DNA of 64,000 nt from positions 1 through 64,000 of the forward strand of contig NW_027479449.1 in NCBI RefSeq assembly GCF_051014685.1, written 5' to 3'. Under the pieces are notes generated by a model that had not been told where the DNA came from, searched no databases, and was given only the letters and a program-made list of their open reading frames with translations. The stretch is from Ptiloglossa arizonensis (Eukaryota > Arthropoda > Insecta > Hymenoptera > Colletidae). Shown piece by piece: positions 7,845-19,149 of the stretch. Positions within the stretch are counted from its first letter, which is position 1, and each line of letters opens with the position of its first letter. Made by a program: the position numbers and the translations under genes.

Positions 7845-10800
7845 AATGGCCTCGGGAAAAAATACACATACCGCTGTAATCGGGCGAGTTTCTACTTTCA
7901 GATGCAATAGGTATTTTTGGGTTAGGTCAATCCGTTCGCGAGATATGGGAGTTTGAAGCCCAGAAATGGTTCAGAAGGCAAAAAATTTATCGCAATTCTG
8001 CTAATCCAAACGCTTAACCAGAATGGCCTAGGGAGAAAATACACATACCTTTGTAATCGGGCTAGTTTCTACTTTCAGAGGCAATAGGAATTTTTGGGTT
8101 AGGTCAATCCGTTCGCGAGATATGCGAGTTTGAAGCTAAGAAATGGTTGAGAAGACAACAAATTTTTCGCAATGCTGCTGCTCCAAACGCTTAACCAGGA
8201 TGGCCTAGGGAAAAAATACGCATACAGTTGTAATCGGACGAGTTTCTACTTTCAGACGCAGCAGGAATTTTTGGGTTTGGTCAATCCGTTCGCGAGATAT
8301 GGGAGTTTGAAGCCAAGAAATGGTTGAGAAGGCAAAAAATTTTTCGCAATTCTGCTGCTCCAAACGCTTAACCAGAATGGCCTAGGGAAAAAATACACAT
8401 ACCGCTGTAATCGGGCGAGTTTCTACTTTCAGATGCAATAGGTATTTTTGGGTTAGGTCAATCCGTTCGCGAGATATGGAAGTTTGAAGCCAAGAAATGG
8501 TTGAGAAGGCAAAAAATTTTTCGCAATTCTGCTGCTCCAAACGCTTAACCAGAATGGCCTAGGGAAAAAATACACATACCGCTGTAATCGGGCGAGATTC
8601 TACTTTCAGATGCAATAGGAATTTTTGGGTTAGGTCAATCCGTTTGCGAGATATGGGAGTTTGAAACAAAGAAATGGTTGAGAAGGCAAAAATTTTTTCG
8701 CAATTCTGCTGCTCCAAACGCTTAACCAGAATGGCCTAGGGAAAAAATACACATACCGTTGTATTCGGGCGAGTTTCTACTTTCAGATGCAATAGGAATT
8801 TTTGGGTTAGGTCAATCCGTTCGCGAGATATGGGAGTTTAAAGCCAAGAAATGGTTGAGAAGGCAAAAAATTTTTCGCACTTCTGCTGCTCCAAACGCTT
8901 AACCAGAATGGCCTAGGGAAAAAATACACATACCGTTGTAATCGGGCTAGTTTCTACTTTCAGAGGCAATAGGAATTTTTGGGTTAAGTCAATCCGTTCG
9001 CGAGATATGCGTGTTTGAAGCTAAGAAATGGTTGAGAAGGCAAAAAATTTTTCGCAATTCTGCTGCTCCAAACGCTTAACCAGAATGGTCTCGGGAAAAA
9101 ATACACATACCGCTGTAATCGGGCGAGTTTCTACTTTCAGATGCAATAGGTATTTTTGGGTTAGGTCAATCCGTTCGCGAGATATGGAAGTTTGAAGCCA
9201 AGGAATGGTTGAGAAGGCAAAAAATTTTTCGCAATTCTGCTGCTCCAAACGCTTAACCAGAATGGCCTAGGGAAAAAATACACATACCGTTGTAATCGGG
9301 CGAGTTTCTACTTTCAGACGCAACAGGAATTTTTGGGTTATGTCAATCCTTTCGCGAGATATGGGAGTTTGAATCCAAGAAATGGATGCGAAGGCAAAAA
9401 ATTTTTCGCAATTCTGCTGCTCCAAACGCTTAACCAGAATGGCCTAGGGAAAAAATACACATACCGTTGTAATCGGGCGAGTTTCTTCTTTCAGACGCAA
9501 CAGGAATTTTTGGGTTAGGTCAATCCGTTCGCGAGATATGGGAGTTTGAATCCAAGAAATGGATGAGAAGGCAAAAAATTTTTCGCAATTCTGCTGCTCC
9601 AAACGCTTAACCAGAATGGCCTAGGGAAAAAATACACATACCGTTGTAATCGGGCTTGTTTCTACTTTCAGAGGCAATAGGAATTTTTGGGTTAGGTCAA
9701 TCCGTTCGCGAGACATGCGAGTTTGAAGCTAAGAAATGGTTGAGAAGACAACAAATTTTTCGCAATTCTGCTGCCCCAAACGCTTAACCAGAATGGCCTC
9801 GGGAAAAAATACACATACCGCTGTAATCGGGCGAGTTTCTACTTTCAGATGCAATAGGTATTTTTGGGTTAGGTCAATCCGTTCGCGAGATATGGGAGTT
9901 TGAAGCCCAGAAATGGTTCAGAAGGCAAAAAATTTATCGCAATTCTGCTAATCCAAACGCTTAACCAGAATGGCCTAGGGAGAAAATACACATACCTTTG
10001 TAATCGGGCTAGTTTCTACTTTCAGAGGCAATAGGAATTTTTGGGTTAGGTCAATCCGTTCGCGAGATATGCGAGTTTGAAGCTAAGAAATGGTTGAGAA
10101 GACAACAAATTTTTCGCAATGCTGCTGCTCCAAACGCTTAACCAGGATGGCCTAGGGAAAAAATACGCATACAGTTGTAATCGGACGAGTTTCTACTTTC
10201 AGACGCAGCAGGAATTTTTGGGTTTGGTCAATCCGTTCGCGAGATATGGGAGTTTGAAGCCAAGAAATGGTTGAGAAGGCAAAAAATTTTTCGCAATTCT
10301 GCTGCTCCAAACGCTTAACCAGAATGGCCTAGGGAAAAAATACACATACCGCTGTAATCGGGCGAGTTTCTACTTTCAGATGCAATAGGTATTTTTGGGT
10401 TAGGTCAATCCGTTCGCGAGATATGGAAGTTTGAAGCCAAGAAATGGTTGAGAAGGCAAAAAATTTTTCGCAATTCTGCTGCTCCAAACGCTTAACCAGA
10501 ATGGCCTAGGGAAAAAATACACATACCGCTGTAATCGGGCGAGATTCTACTTTCAGATGCAATAGGAATTTTTGGGTTAGGTCAATCCGTTTGCGAGATA
10601 TGGGAGTTTGAAACAAAGAAATGGTTGAGAAGGCAAAAATTTTTTCGCAATTCTGCTGCTCCAAACGCTTAACCAGAATGGCCTAGGGAAAAAATACACA
10701 TACCGTTGTATTCGGGCGAGTTTCTACTTTCAGATGCAATAGGAATTTTTGGGTTAGGTCAATCCGTTCGCGAGATATGGGAGTTTAAAGCCAAGAAATG

Positions 10801-11738
10801 GTTGAGAAGGCAAAAAATTTTTCGCACTTCTGCTGCTCCAAACGCTTAACCAGAATGGCCTAGGGAAAAAATACACATACCGTTGTAATCGGGCTAGTTT
10901 CTACTTTCAGAGGCAATAGGAATTTTTGGGTTAAGTCAATCCGTTCGCGAGATATGCGTGTTTGAAGCTAAGAAATGGTTGAGAAGGCAAAAAATTTTTC
11001 GCAATTCTGCTGCTCCAAACGCTTAACCAGAATGGTCTCGGGAAAAAATACACATACCGCTGTAATCGGGCGAGTTTCTACTTTCAGATGCAATAGGTAT
11101 TTTTGGGTTAGGTCAATCCGTTCGCGAGATATGGAAGTTTGAAGCCAAGGAATGGTTGAGAAGGCAAAAAATTTTTCGCAATTCTGCTGCTCCAAACGCT
11201 TAACCAGAATGGCCTAGGGAAAAAATACACATACCGTTGTAATCGGGCGAGTTTCTACTTTCAGACGCAACAGGAATTTTTGGGTTATGTCAATCCTTTC
11301 GCGAGATATGGGAGTTTGAATCCAAGAAATGGATGCGAAGGCAAAAAATTTTTCGCAATTCTGCTGCTCCAAACGCTTAACCAGAATGGCCTAGGGAAAA
11401 AATACACATACCGTTGTAATCGGGCGAGTTTCTTCTTTCAGACGCAACAGGAATTTTTGGGTTAGGTCAATCCGTTCGCGAGATATGGGAGTTTGAATCC
11501 AAGAAATGGATGAGAAGGCAAAAAATTTTTCGCAATTCTGCTGCTCCAAACGCTTAACCAGAATGGCCTAGGGAAAAAATACACATACCGTTGTAATCGG
11601 GCTTGTTTCTACTTTCAGAGGCAATAGGAATTTTTGGGTTAGGTCAATCCGTTCGCGAGACATGCGAGTTTGAAGCTAAGAAATGGTTGAGAAGACAACA
11701 AATTTTTCGCAATTCTGCTGCCCCAAACGCTTAACCAG
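7845..11738. repeat. Higher-order repeat: 11-mer (1947 bp) in two tandem copies
   Basis: Copies at 7845-9791 and 9792-11738 share rare markers at exactly 1947 bp. These are the GAAGCCCAGAAATGG monomer, the CCAGGATGGCC monomer, AATGGTCTCGGG, GGGTTATGTCAATCC, GAGACATGCG and CTGCCCCAAACG. I saw no differences between the copies by eye. The next monomer (11739) switches from CCTCGGG to CCTAGGG, ending the strict repeat. Within a copy the eleven monomers are clearly different from one another, the pattern expected of an HOR. Confidence 0.88.
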
Positions 11739-11915
11739 AATGGCCTAGGGAAAAAATACACATACCGTTGTAATCGGGCGAGTTTCTACTTTCAGATGCA
11801 ATAGGAATTTTTGGGTTAGGTCAATCCGTTCGCGAGATATGGGAGTTTGAAGCCAAGAAATGGTTCAGAAGGCAAAAAATTTATCGCAATTCTGCTAATC
11901 CAAACGCTTAACCAG
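11739..11915. repeat. Single linking monomer between the 11-mer and 10-mer blocks
   Basis: This monomer has CCTAGGG and the TTATCGCAATTCTGCTAATCC end. It corresponds to the first monomer of the preceding 11-mer but with A in place of the CCTCGGG variant and GAAGCCAAG instead of GAAGCCCAG. It may mark a recombination or conversion point between the two blocks. Confidence 0.6.
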
Positions 11916-14900
11916 AATGGCCTAGGGAGAAAATACACATACCTTTGTAATCGGGCTAGTTTCTACTTTCAGAGGCAATAGGAATTTTTGGGTTAGGTCA
12001 ATCCGTTCGCGAGATATGCGAGTTTGAAGCTAAGAAATGGTTGAGAAGACAACAAATTTTTCGCAATGCTGCTGCTCCAAACGCTTAACCAGGATGGCCT
12101 AGGGAAAAAATACGCATACAGTTGTAATCGGACGAGTTTCTACTTTCAGACGCAGCAGGAATTTTTGGGTTTGGTCAATCCGTTCGCGAGATATGGGAGT
12201 TTGAATCCAAGAAATGGATGCGAAGGCAAAAAATTTTTCGCAATTCTGCTGCTCCAAACGCTTAACCAGAATGGCCTCGGGAAAAAATACACATACCGCT
12301 GTAATCGGGCGAGTTTCTACTTTCAGATGCAATAGGTATTTTTGGGTTAGGTCAATCCGTTCGCGAGATATGGGAGTTTGAAGCCCAGAAATGGTTCAGA
12401 AGGCAAAAAATTTTTCGCAATTCTGCTGCCCCAAACGCTTAACCAGAATGGCCTAGGGAAAAAATACACATACCGTTGTAATCGGGCGAGTTTCTACTTT
12501 CAGATGCAATAGGAATTTTTGGGGTAGGTCAATCCGTTCGCGAGATATGGGAGTTTGAAGCCAAGAAATGGTTCAGAAGGCAAAAAATTTATCGCAATTC
12601 TGCTAATCCAAACGCTTAACCAGAATGGACTAGGGAGAAAATACACATACCTTTGTAATCGGGCTAGTTTCTACTTTCAGAGGCAATAGGAATTTTTGGG
12701 TTAGGTCAATCCGTTCGCGAGATATGCGAGTTTGAAGCTAAGAAATGGTTGAGAAGACAACAAATTTTTCGCAATGCTGCTGCTCCAAACGCTTAACCAG
12801 GATGGCCTAGGGAAAAAATACGCATACAGTTGTAATCGGACGAGTTTCTACTTTCAGACGCAGCAGGAATTTTTGGGTTTGGTCAATCCGTTCGCGAGAT
12901 ATGGGAGTTTGAAGCCAAGAAATGGTTGAGAAGGCAAAAAATTTTTCGCAATTCTGCTGCTCCAAACGCTTAACCAGAATGGCCTAGGGAAAAAATACAC
13001 ATACCGCTGTAATCGGGCGAGTTTCTACTTTCAGATGCAATAGGTATTTTTGGGTTAGGTCAATCCGTTCGCGAGATATGGAAGTTTGAAGCCAAGAAAT
13101 GGTTGAGAAGGCAAAAAATTATTCGCAATTCTGCTGCACCAAACGCTTAACCAGAATGGCCTAGGGAAAAAATACACATACCGCTGTAATCGGGCGAGAT
13201 TCTACTTTCAGATGCAATAGGAATTTTTGGGTTAGGTCAATCCGTTTGCGAGATATGGGAGTTTGAAACAAAGAAATGGTTGAGAAGGCAAAAATTTTTT
13301 CGCAATTCTGCTGCTCCAAACGCTTAACCAGAATGGCCTAGGGAAAAAATACACATACCGTTGTATTCGGGCGAGTTTCTACTTTCAGATGCAATAGGAA
13401 TTTTTGGGTTAGGTCAATCCGTTCGCGAGATATGGGAGTTTAAAGCCAAGAAATGGTTGAGAAGGCAAAAAATTTTTCGCACTTCTGCTGCTCCAAACGC
13501 TTAACCAGAATGGCCTAGGGAAAAAATACACGTACCGTTGTAATCGGGCTAGTTTCTACTTTCAGAGGCAATAGGAATTTTTGGGTTAGGTCAATCCGTT
13601 CGCGAGATATGCGAGTTTGAAGCTAAGAAATGGTTGAGAAGACAACAAATTTTTCGCAATGCTGCTGCTCCAAACGCTTAACCAGAATGGCCTAGGGAAA
13701 AAATACACATACCTTTGTAATCGGGCTAGTTTCTACTTTCAGAGGCAATAGGAATTTTTGGGTTAGGTCAATCCGTTCGCGAGATATGCGAGTTTGAAGC
13801 TAAGAAATGGTTGAGAAGACAACAAATTTTTCGCAATGCTGCTGCTCCAAACGCTTAACCAGGATGGCCTAGGGAAAAAATACGCATACAGTTGTAATCG
13901 GACGAGTTTCTACTTTCAGACGCAGCAGGAATTTTTGGGTTTGGTCAATCCGTTCGCGAGATATGGGAGTTTGAATCCAAGAAATGGATGCGAAGGCAAA
14001 AAATTTTTCGCAATTCTGCTGCTCCAAACGCTTAACCAGAATGGCCTCGGGAAAAAATACACACACCGCTGTAATCGGGCGAGTTTCTACTTTCAGATGC
14101 AATAGGTATTTTTGGGTTAGGTCAATCCGTTCGCGAGATATGGGAGTTTGAAGCCCAGAAATGGTTCAGAAGGCAAAAAATTTTTCGCAATTCTGCTGCC
14201 CCAAACGCTTAACCAGAATGGCCTAGGGAAAAAATACACATACCGTTGTAATCGGGCGAGTTTCTACTTTCAGATGCAATAGGAATTTTTGGGGTAGGTC
14301 AATCCGTTCGCGAGATATGGGAGTTTGAAGCCAAGAAATGGTTCAGAAGGCAAAAAATTTATCGCAATTCTGCTAATCCAAACGCTTAACCAGAATGGAC
14401 TAGGGAGAAAATACACATACCTTTGTAATCGGGCTAGTTTCTACTTTCAGAGGCAATAGGAATTTTTGGGTTAGGTCAATCCGTTCGCGAGATATGCGAG
14501 TTTGAAGCTAAGAAATGGTTGAGAAGACAACAAATTTTTCGCAATGCTGCTGCTCCAAACGCTTAACCAGGATGGCCTAGGGAAAAAATACGCATACAGT
14601 TGTAATCGGACGAGTTTCTACTTTCAGACGCAGCAGGAATTTTTGGGTTTGGTCAATCCGTTCGCGAGATATGGGAGTTTGAAGCCAAGAAATGGTTGAG
14701 AAGGCAAAAAATTTTTCGCAATTCTGCTGCTCCAAACGCTTAACCAGAATGGCCTAGGGAAAAAATACACATACCGCTGTAATCGGGCGAGTTTCTACTT
14801 TCAGATGCAATAGGTATTTTTGGGTTAGGTCAATCCGTTCGCGAGATATGGAAGTTTGAAGCCAAGAAATGGTTGAGAAGGCAAAAAATTTTTCGCAATT

Positions 14901-15455
14901 CTGCTGCACCAAACGCTTAACCAGAATGGCCTAGGGAAAAAATACACATACCGCTGTAATCGGGCGAGATTCTACTTTCAGATGCAATAGGAATTTTTGG
15001 GTTAGGTCAATCCGTTTGCGAGATATGGGAGTTTGAAACAAAGAAATGGTTGAGAAGGCAAAAATTTTTTCGCAATTCTGCTGCTCCAAACGCTTAACCA
15101 GAATGGCCTAGGGAAAAAATACACATACCGTTGTATTCGGGCGAGTTTCTACTTTCAGATGCAATAGGAATTTTTGGGTTAGGTCAATCCGTTCGCGAGA
15201 TATGGGAGTTTAAAGCCAAGAAATGGTTGAGAAGGCAAAAAATTTTTCGCACTTCTGCTGCTCCAAACGCTTAACCAGAATGGCCTAGGGAAAAAATACA
15301 CGTACCGTTGTAATCGGGCTAGTTTCTACTTTCAGAGGCAATAGGAATTTTTGGGTTAGGTCAATCCGTTCGCGAGATATGCGAGTTTGAAGCTAAGAAA
15401 TGGTTGAGAAGACAACAAATTTTTCGCAATGCTGCTGCTCCAAACGCTTAACCAG
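11916..15455. repeat. Higher-order repeat: 10-mer (1770 bp) in two tandem copies
   Basis: Copies at 11916-13685 and 13686-15455 share AATGGACTAGGGAG (12627 and 14397), TTTTTGGGGTAGGTC, CTGCTGCACC and TACACGTACCG at 1770 bp. Differences seen by eye are few: GGGAGAAAAT against GGGAAAAAAT at the start, ATACACACACCG in copy 2, and AAATTATTCGC in copy 1. The unit shares many monomers with the neighbouring 11-mer, so one probably came from the other by loss and rearrangement of monomers. Confidence 0.85.
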
Positions 15456-18400
15456 AATGGCCTAGGGAAAAAATACGCATACAGTTGTAATCGGACGAGT
15501 TTCTACTTTCAGACGCAGCAGGAATTTTTGAGTTTGGTCAATCCGTTCGCGAGATATGGGAGTTTGAAGCCAAGAAATGGTTGAGAAGGCAAAAAATTTT
15601 TCGCAATTCTGCTGCTCCAAACGCTTAACCAGAATGGCCTCGGGAAAAAATACACATACCGCTGTAATCGGGCGAGTTTCTACTTTCAGATGCAATAGGT
15701 ATTTTTGGGTTAGGCCAATCCGTTCGCGAGATATGGAAGTTTGAAGCCAAGGAATGGTTGAGAAGGCAAAAAATTTTTCGCAATTCTGCTGCTCCAAACG
15801 CTTAACCAGAATGGCCTAGGGAAAAAATACACATACCGTTGTAATCGGGCGAGTTTCTACTTTCAGACGCAACAGGAATTTTTGGGTTAGGTCAATCCTT
15901 TCGCGAGATATGGGAGTTTGAATCCAAGAAATGGATGCGAAGGCAAAAAATTTTTCGCAATTCTGCTGCTCCAAACGCTTAACCAGAATGGCCTAGGGAA
16001 AAAATACACATACCGTTGTAATCGGGCGAGTTTCTTCTTTCAGACGCAACAGGAATTTTTGGGTTAGGTCAATCCGTTCGCGAGATATGGGAGTTTGAAT
16101 CCAAGAAATGGATGAGAAGGAAAAAATTTTTCGCAATTCTGCTGCTCCAAACGCTTAACCAGAATGGCCTAGGGAAAAAATACACATACCGTTGTAATCG
16201 GGCTTGTTTCTACTTTCAGAGGCAATAGGAATTTTTGGGTTAGGTCAATCCGTTCGCGAGATATGGGAGTTTGAAGCCAAGAAATGGTTCAGAAGGCAAA
16301 AAATTTATCGCAATTCTGCTAATCCAAACGCTTAACCAGAATGGCCTAGGGAGAAAATACACATACCTTTGTAATCGGGCTAGTTTCTACTTTCAGAGGC
16401 AATAGGAATTTTTGGGTTAGGTCAATCCGTTCGCGAGATATGCGAGTTTGAAGCTAAGAAATGGTTGAGAAGACAACAAATTTTTCGCAATGCTGCTGCT
16501 CCAAACGCTTAACCAGGATGGCCTAGGGAAAAAATACGCATACAGTTGTAATCGGACGAGTTTCTACTTTCAGACGCAGCAGGAATTTTTGGGTTTGGTC
16601 AATCCGTTCGCGAGATATGGGAGTTTGAAGCCAAGAAATGGTTGAGAAGGCAAAAAATTTTTCGCAATTCTGCTGCTCCAAACGCTTAACCAGAATGGCC
16701 TAGGGAAAAAATACACATACCGCTGTAATCGGGCGAGTTTCTACTTTCAGATGCAATAGGTATTTTTGGGTTAGGTCAATCCGTTCGCGAGATATGGAAG
16801 TTTGAAGCCAAGAAATGGTTGAGAAGGCAAAAAATTTTTCGCAATTCTGCTGCTCCAAACGCTTAACCAGAATGGCCTAGGGAAAAAATACACATACCGC
16901 TGTAATCGGGCGAGATTCTACTTTCAGATGCAATAGGAATTTTTGGGTTAGGTCAATCCGTTTGCGAGATATGGGAGTTTGAAACAAAGAAATGGTTGAG
17001 AAGGCAAAAATTTTTTCGCAATTCTGCTGCTCCAAACGCTTAACCAGAATGGCCTAGGGAAAAAATACACATACCGTTGTATTCGGGCGAGTTTCTACTT
17101 TCAGATGCAATAGGAATTTTTGGGTTAGGTCAATCCGTTCGCGAGATATGGGAGTTTAAAGCCAAGAAATGGTTGAGAAGGCAAAAAATTTTTCGCACTT
17201 CTGCTGCTCCAAACGCTTAACCAGAATGGCCTAGGGAAAATATACACATACCGTTGTAATCGGGCGAGTTTCTACTTTCAGATGCAGCAGGAATTTTTGG
17301 GTTAGGTCAATCCGTTCGCGAGATATGGGAGTTTGAAGCCGAGAAATGGTTGAGAAGGCAAAAAATTTTTCGCAATTCTGCTGCTCCAAACGCTTAACAA
17401 GAATGGCCTAGGGAAAAAATACACATACCGTTGTAATCGGGCGGGTTTCTACTTTCAGATGCAACAGGAATTTTTGGGTTAGGTCAATCCGTTCGCGAGA
17501 TATGGGAGTTTGAAGCTAAGAAATGGTTGAGAAGACAACAAATTTTTCGCAATTCTGCTGCTCCAAACGCTTAACCAGAATGGCCTAGGGAAAAAATACA
17601 CATACCGCTGTAATCGGGCGAGTTTCTACTTTCAGATGCAATAGGTATTTTTGGGTTAGGTCAATCCGTTCGCGAGATATGGAAGTTTGAAGCCAAGAAA
17701 TGGTTGAGAAGGCAAAAAATTTTTCGCAATTCTGCTGCTCCAAACGCTTAACCAGAATGGCATAGGGAAAAAATACACATACCGCTGTAATCGGGCGAGA
17801 TTCTACTTTCAGACGCAATAGGAATTTTTGGGTTAGGTCAATCCGTTTGCGAGATATGGGAGTTTGAAAAAAAGAAATGGTTGAGAAGGCAAAAATTTTT
17901 TCGCAATTCTGCTGCTCCAAACGCTTAACCAGAATGGCCTAGGGAAAAAATACACATACCGTTGTATTCGGGCGAGTTTCTACTTTCAGATGCAATAGGA
18001 ATTTTTGGGTTAGGTCAATCCGTTCGCGAGATATGGGAGTTTAAAGCCAAGAAATGGTTGAGAAGGCAAAAAATTTTTCGCACTTCTGCTGCTCCAAACG
18101 CTTAACCAGAATGGCCTAGGGAAAAAATACACATACCGTTGTAATCGGGCTAGTTTCTACTTTCAGAGGCAATAGGAATTTTTGGGTTAGGTCAATCCGT
18201 TCGCGAGATATGCGAGTTTGAAGCTAAGAAATGGTTGAGAAGGCAAAAAATTTTTCGCAATTCTGCTGCTCCAAACGCTTAACCAGAATGGCCTAGGGAA
18301 AAAATACACATACCGTTGTAATCGGGCGAGTTTCTACTTTCAGACGCAACAGGAATTTTTGGGTTAGGTCAATCCTTTCGCGAGATATGGGAGTTTGAAT

Positions 18401-18463
18401 CCAAGAAATGGATGCGAAGGCAAAAAATTTTTCGCAATTCTGCTGCTCCAAACGCTTAACCAG

Positions 18464-18640
18464 AATGGCCTAGGGAAAAAATACACATACCGTTGTAATC
18501 GGGCGAGTTTCTTCTTTCAGACGCAACAGGAATTTTTGGGTTAGGTCAATCCGTTCGCGAGATATGGGAGTTTGAAGCCAAGAAATGGTTGAGAAGGCAA
18601 AAAATTTTTCGCAATTCTGCTGCTCCAAACGCTTAACCAG
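18464..18640 (+). repeat. Representative 177-bp satellite monomer
   Basis: This monomer is close to the common form and serves as a reference. Landmarks by monomer position: palindrome CCTAGG at 6-11; A6 tract at 13-18; CCGTTGTAATCGGGCGAG at 28-44; GGAATTTTTGGG about 67-77; GGTTAGGTCAATCC about 76-89; CENP-B-box-like motif at 90-106, containing the palindrome TCGCGA; A6T5 tract at 136-146; TTCTGCTGCTCCAAACGCTT about 152-171. Common variant classes are: CCTAGGG versus CCTCGGG at 6-12; TACACATACCG versus TACGCATACAG about 20; GATATGGGAG, GATATGCGAG, GATATGGAAG or GATATAGGAG about 98-107; CAAAAAATTTTT versus GACAACAAATTTTT about 133; and TTATCGCAATTCTGCTAATCC near the 3' end. Confidence 0.95.
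18553..18569 (+). other. CENP-B-box-like 17-mer (one per typical monomer)
   Basis: The bases are GTTCGCGAGATATGGGA. Against the core CENP-B box pattern NTTCGNNNNANNCGGGN, eight of the nine fixed bases match; only the first base of CGGG differs (T for C). A frequent monomer class has T at position 1 (for example 15899-15915), which also fits the pyrimidine there. Other classes break the motif by TTTGCGAG, GATATGCGAG or GATATGGAAG. The match is visible; binding by a CENP-B-like protein is inference, and such proteins in arthropods are poorly defined. Confidence 0.45.
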
Positions 18641-19149
18641 AATGGCCTAGGGAAAAAATACACATACCGCTGTAATCGGGCGAGTTTCTACTTTCAGACG
18701 CAACAGGAATTTTTGGGTTAGGTCAATCCTTTCGCGAGATATGCGAGTTTGAAGCTAAGAAATGGTTGAGAAGACAACAAATTTTTCGCAATGCTGCTGC
18801 TCCAAACGCTTAACCAGGATGGCCTAGGGAAAAAATACGCATACAGTTGTAATCGGACGAGTTTCTACTTTCAGACGCAGCAGGAATTTTTGGGTTTGGT
18901 CAATCCGTTCGCGAGATATGGGAGTTTGAAGCCAAGAAATGGTTGAGAAGGCAAAAAATTTTTCGCAATTCTGCTGCTCCAAACGCTTAACCAGAATGGC
19001 CTAGGGAAAAAATACACATACCGCTGTAATCGGGCGAGTTTCTACTTTCAGATGCAATAGGTATTTTTGGGTTAGGTCAATCCGTTCGCGAGATATGGAA
19101 GTTTGAAGCCAAGAAATGGTTGAGAAGGCAAAAAATTTTTCGCAATTCT

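Larger units (their letters stand above)
15456..19149. repeat. Satellite, rearranged 11/13-mer relatives
   Basis: The monomers are of the same classes as the flanking HORs but in altered order. The TACGCATACAG class lies at 15474, 16535 and 18836, spacings of 6 monomers minus 1 bp and then 13 monomers. One A is missing near 16120. About 17220-17940 holds less common forms (AGAAATGG after GAAAAA, GGCATAGGGAAA, GCAGGAATTT after GAT). No gene or other insertion is visible. Confidence 0.75.

Noticed and set aside
18491..18508. Second CENP-B-like match at CCGTTGTAATCGGG
   Set aside because: It lacks the TT of TTCG (7 of 9 key bases), and common variants (TTGTTATCGGG) also lose the central A. The match at 18553-18569 is better.
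18537..18546. Nuclear-receptor response element (AGGTCA) in each monomer
   Set aside because: It is only a six-base half-site without the extended 5' A/T-rich part or a partner half-site, so chance occurrence is likely.
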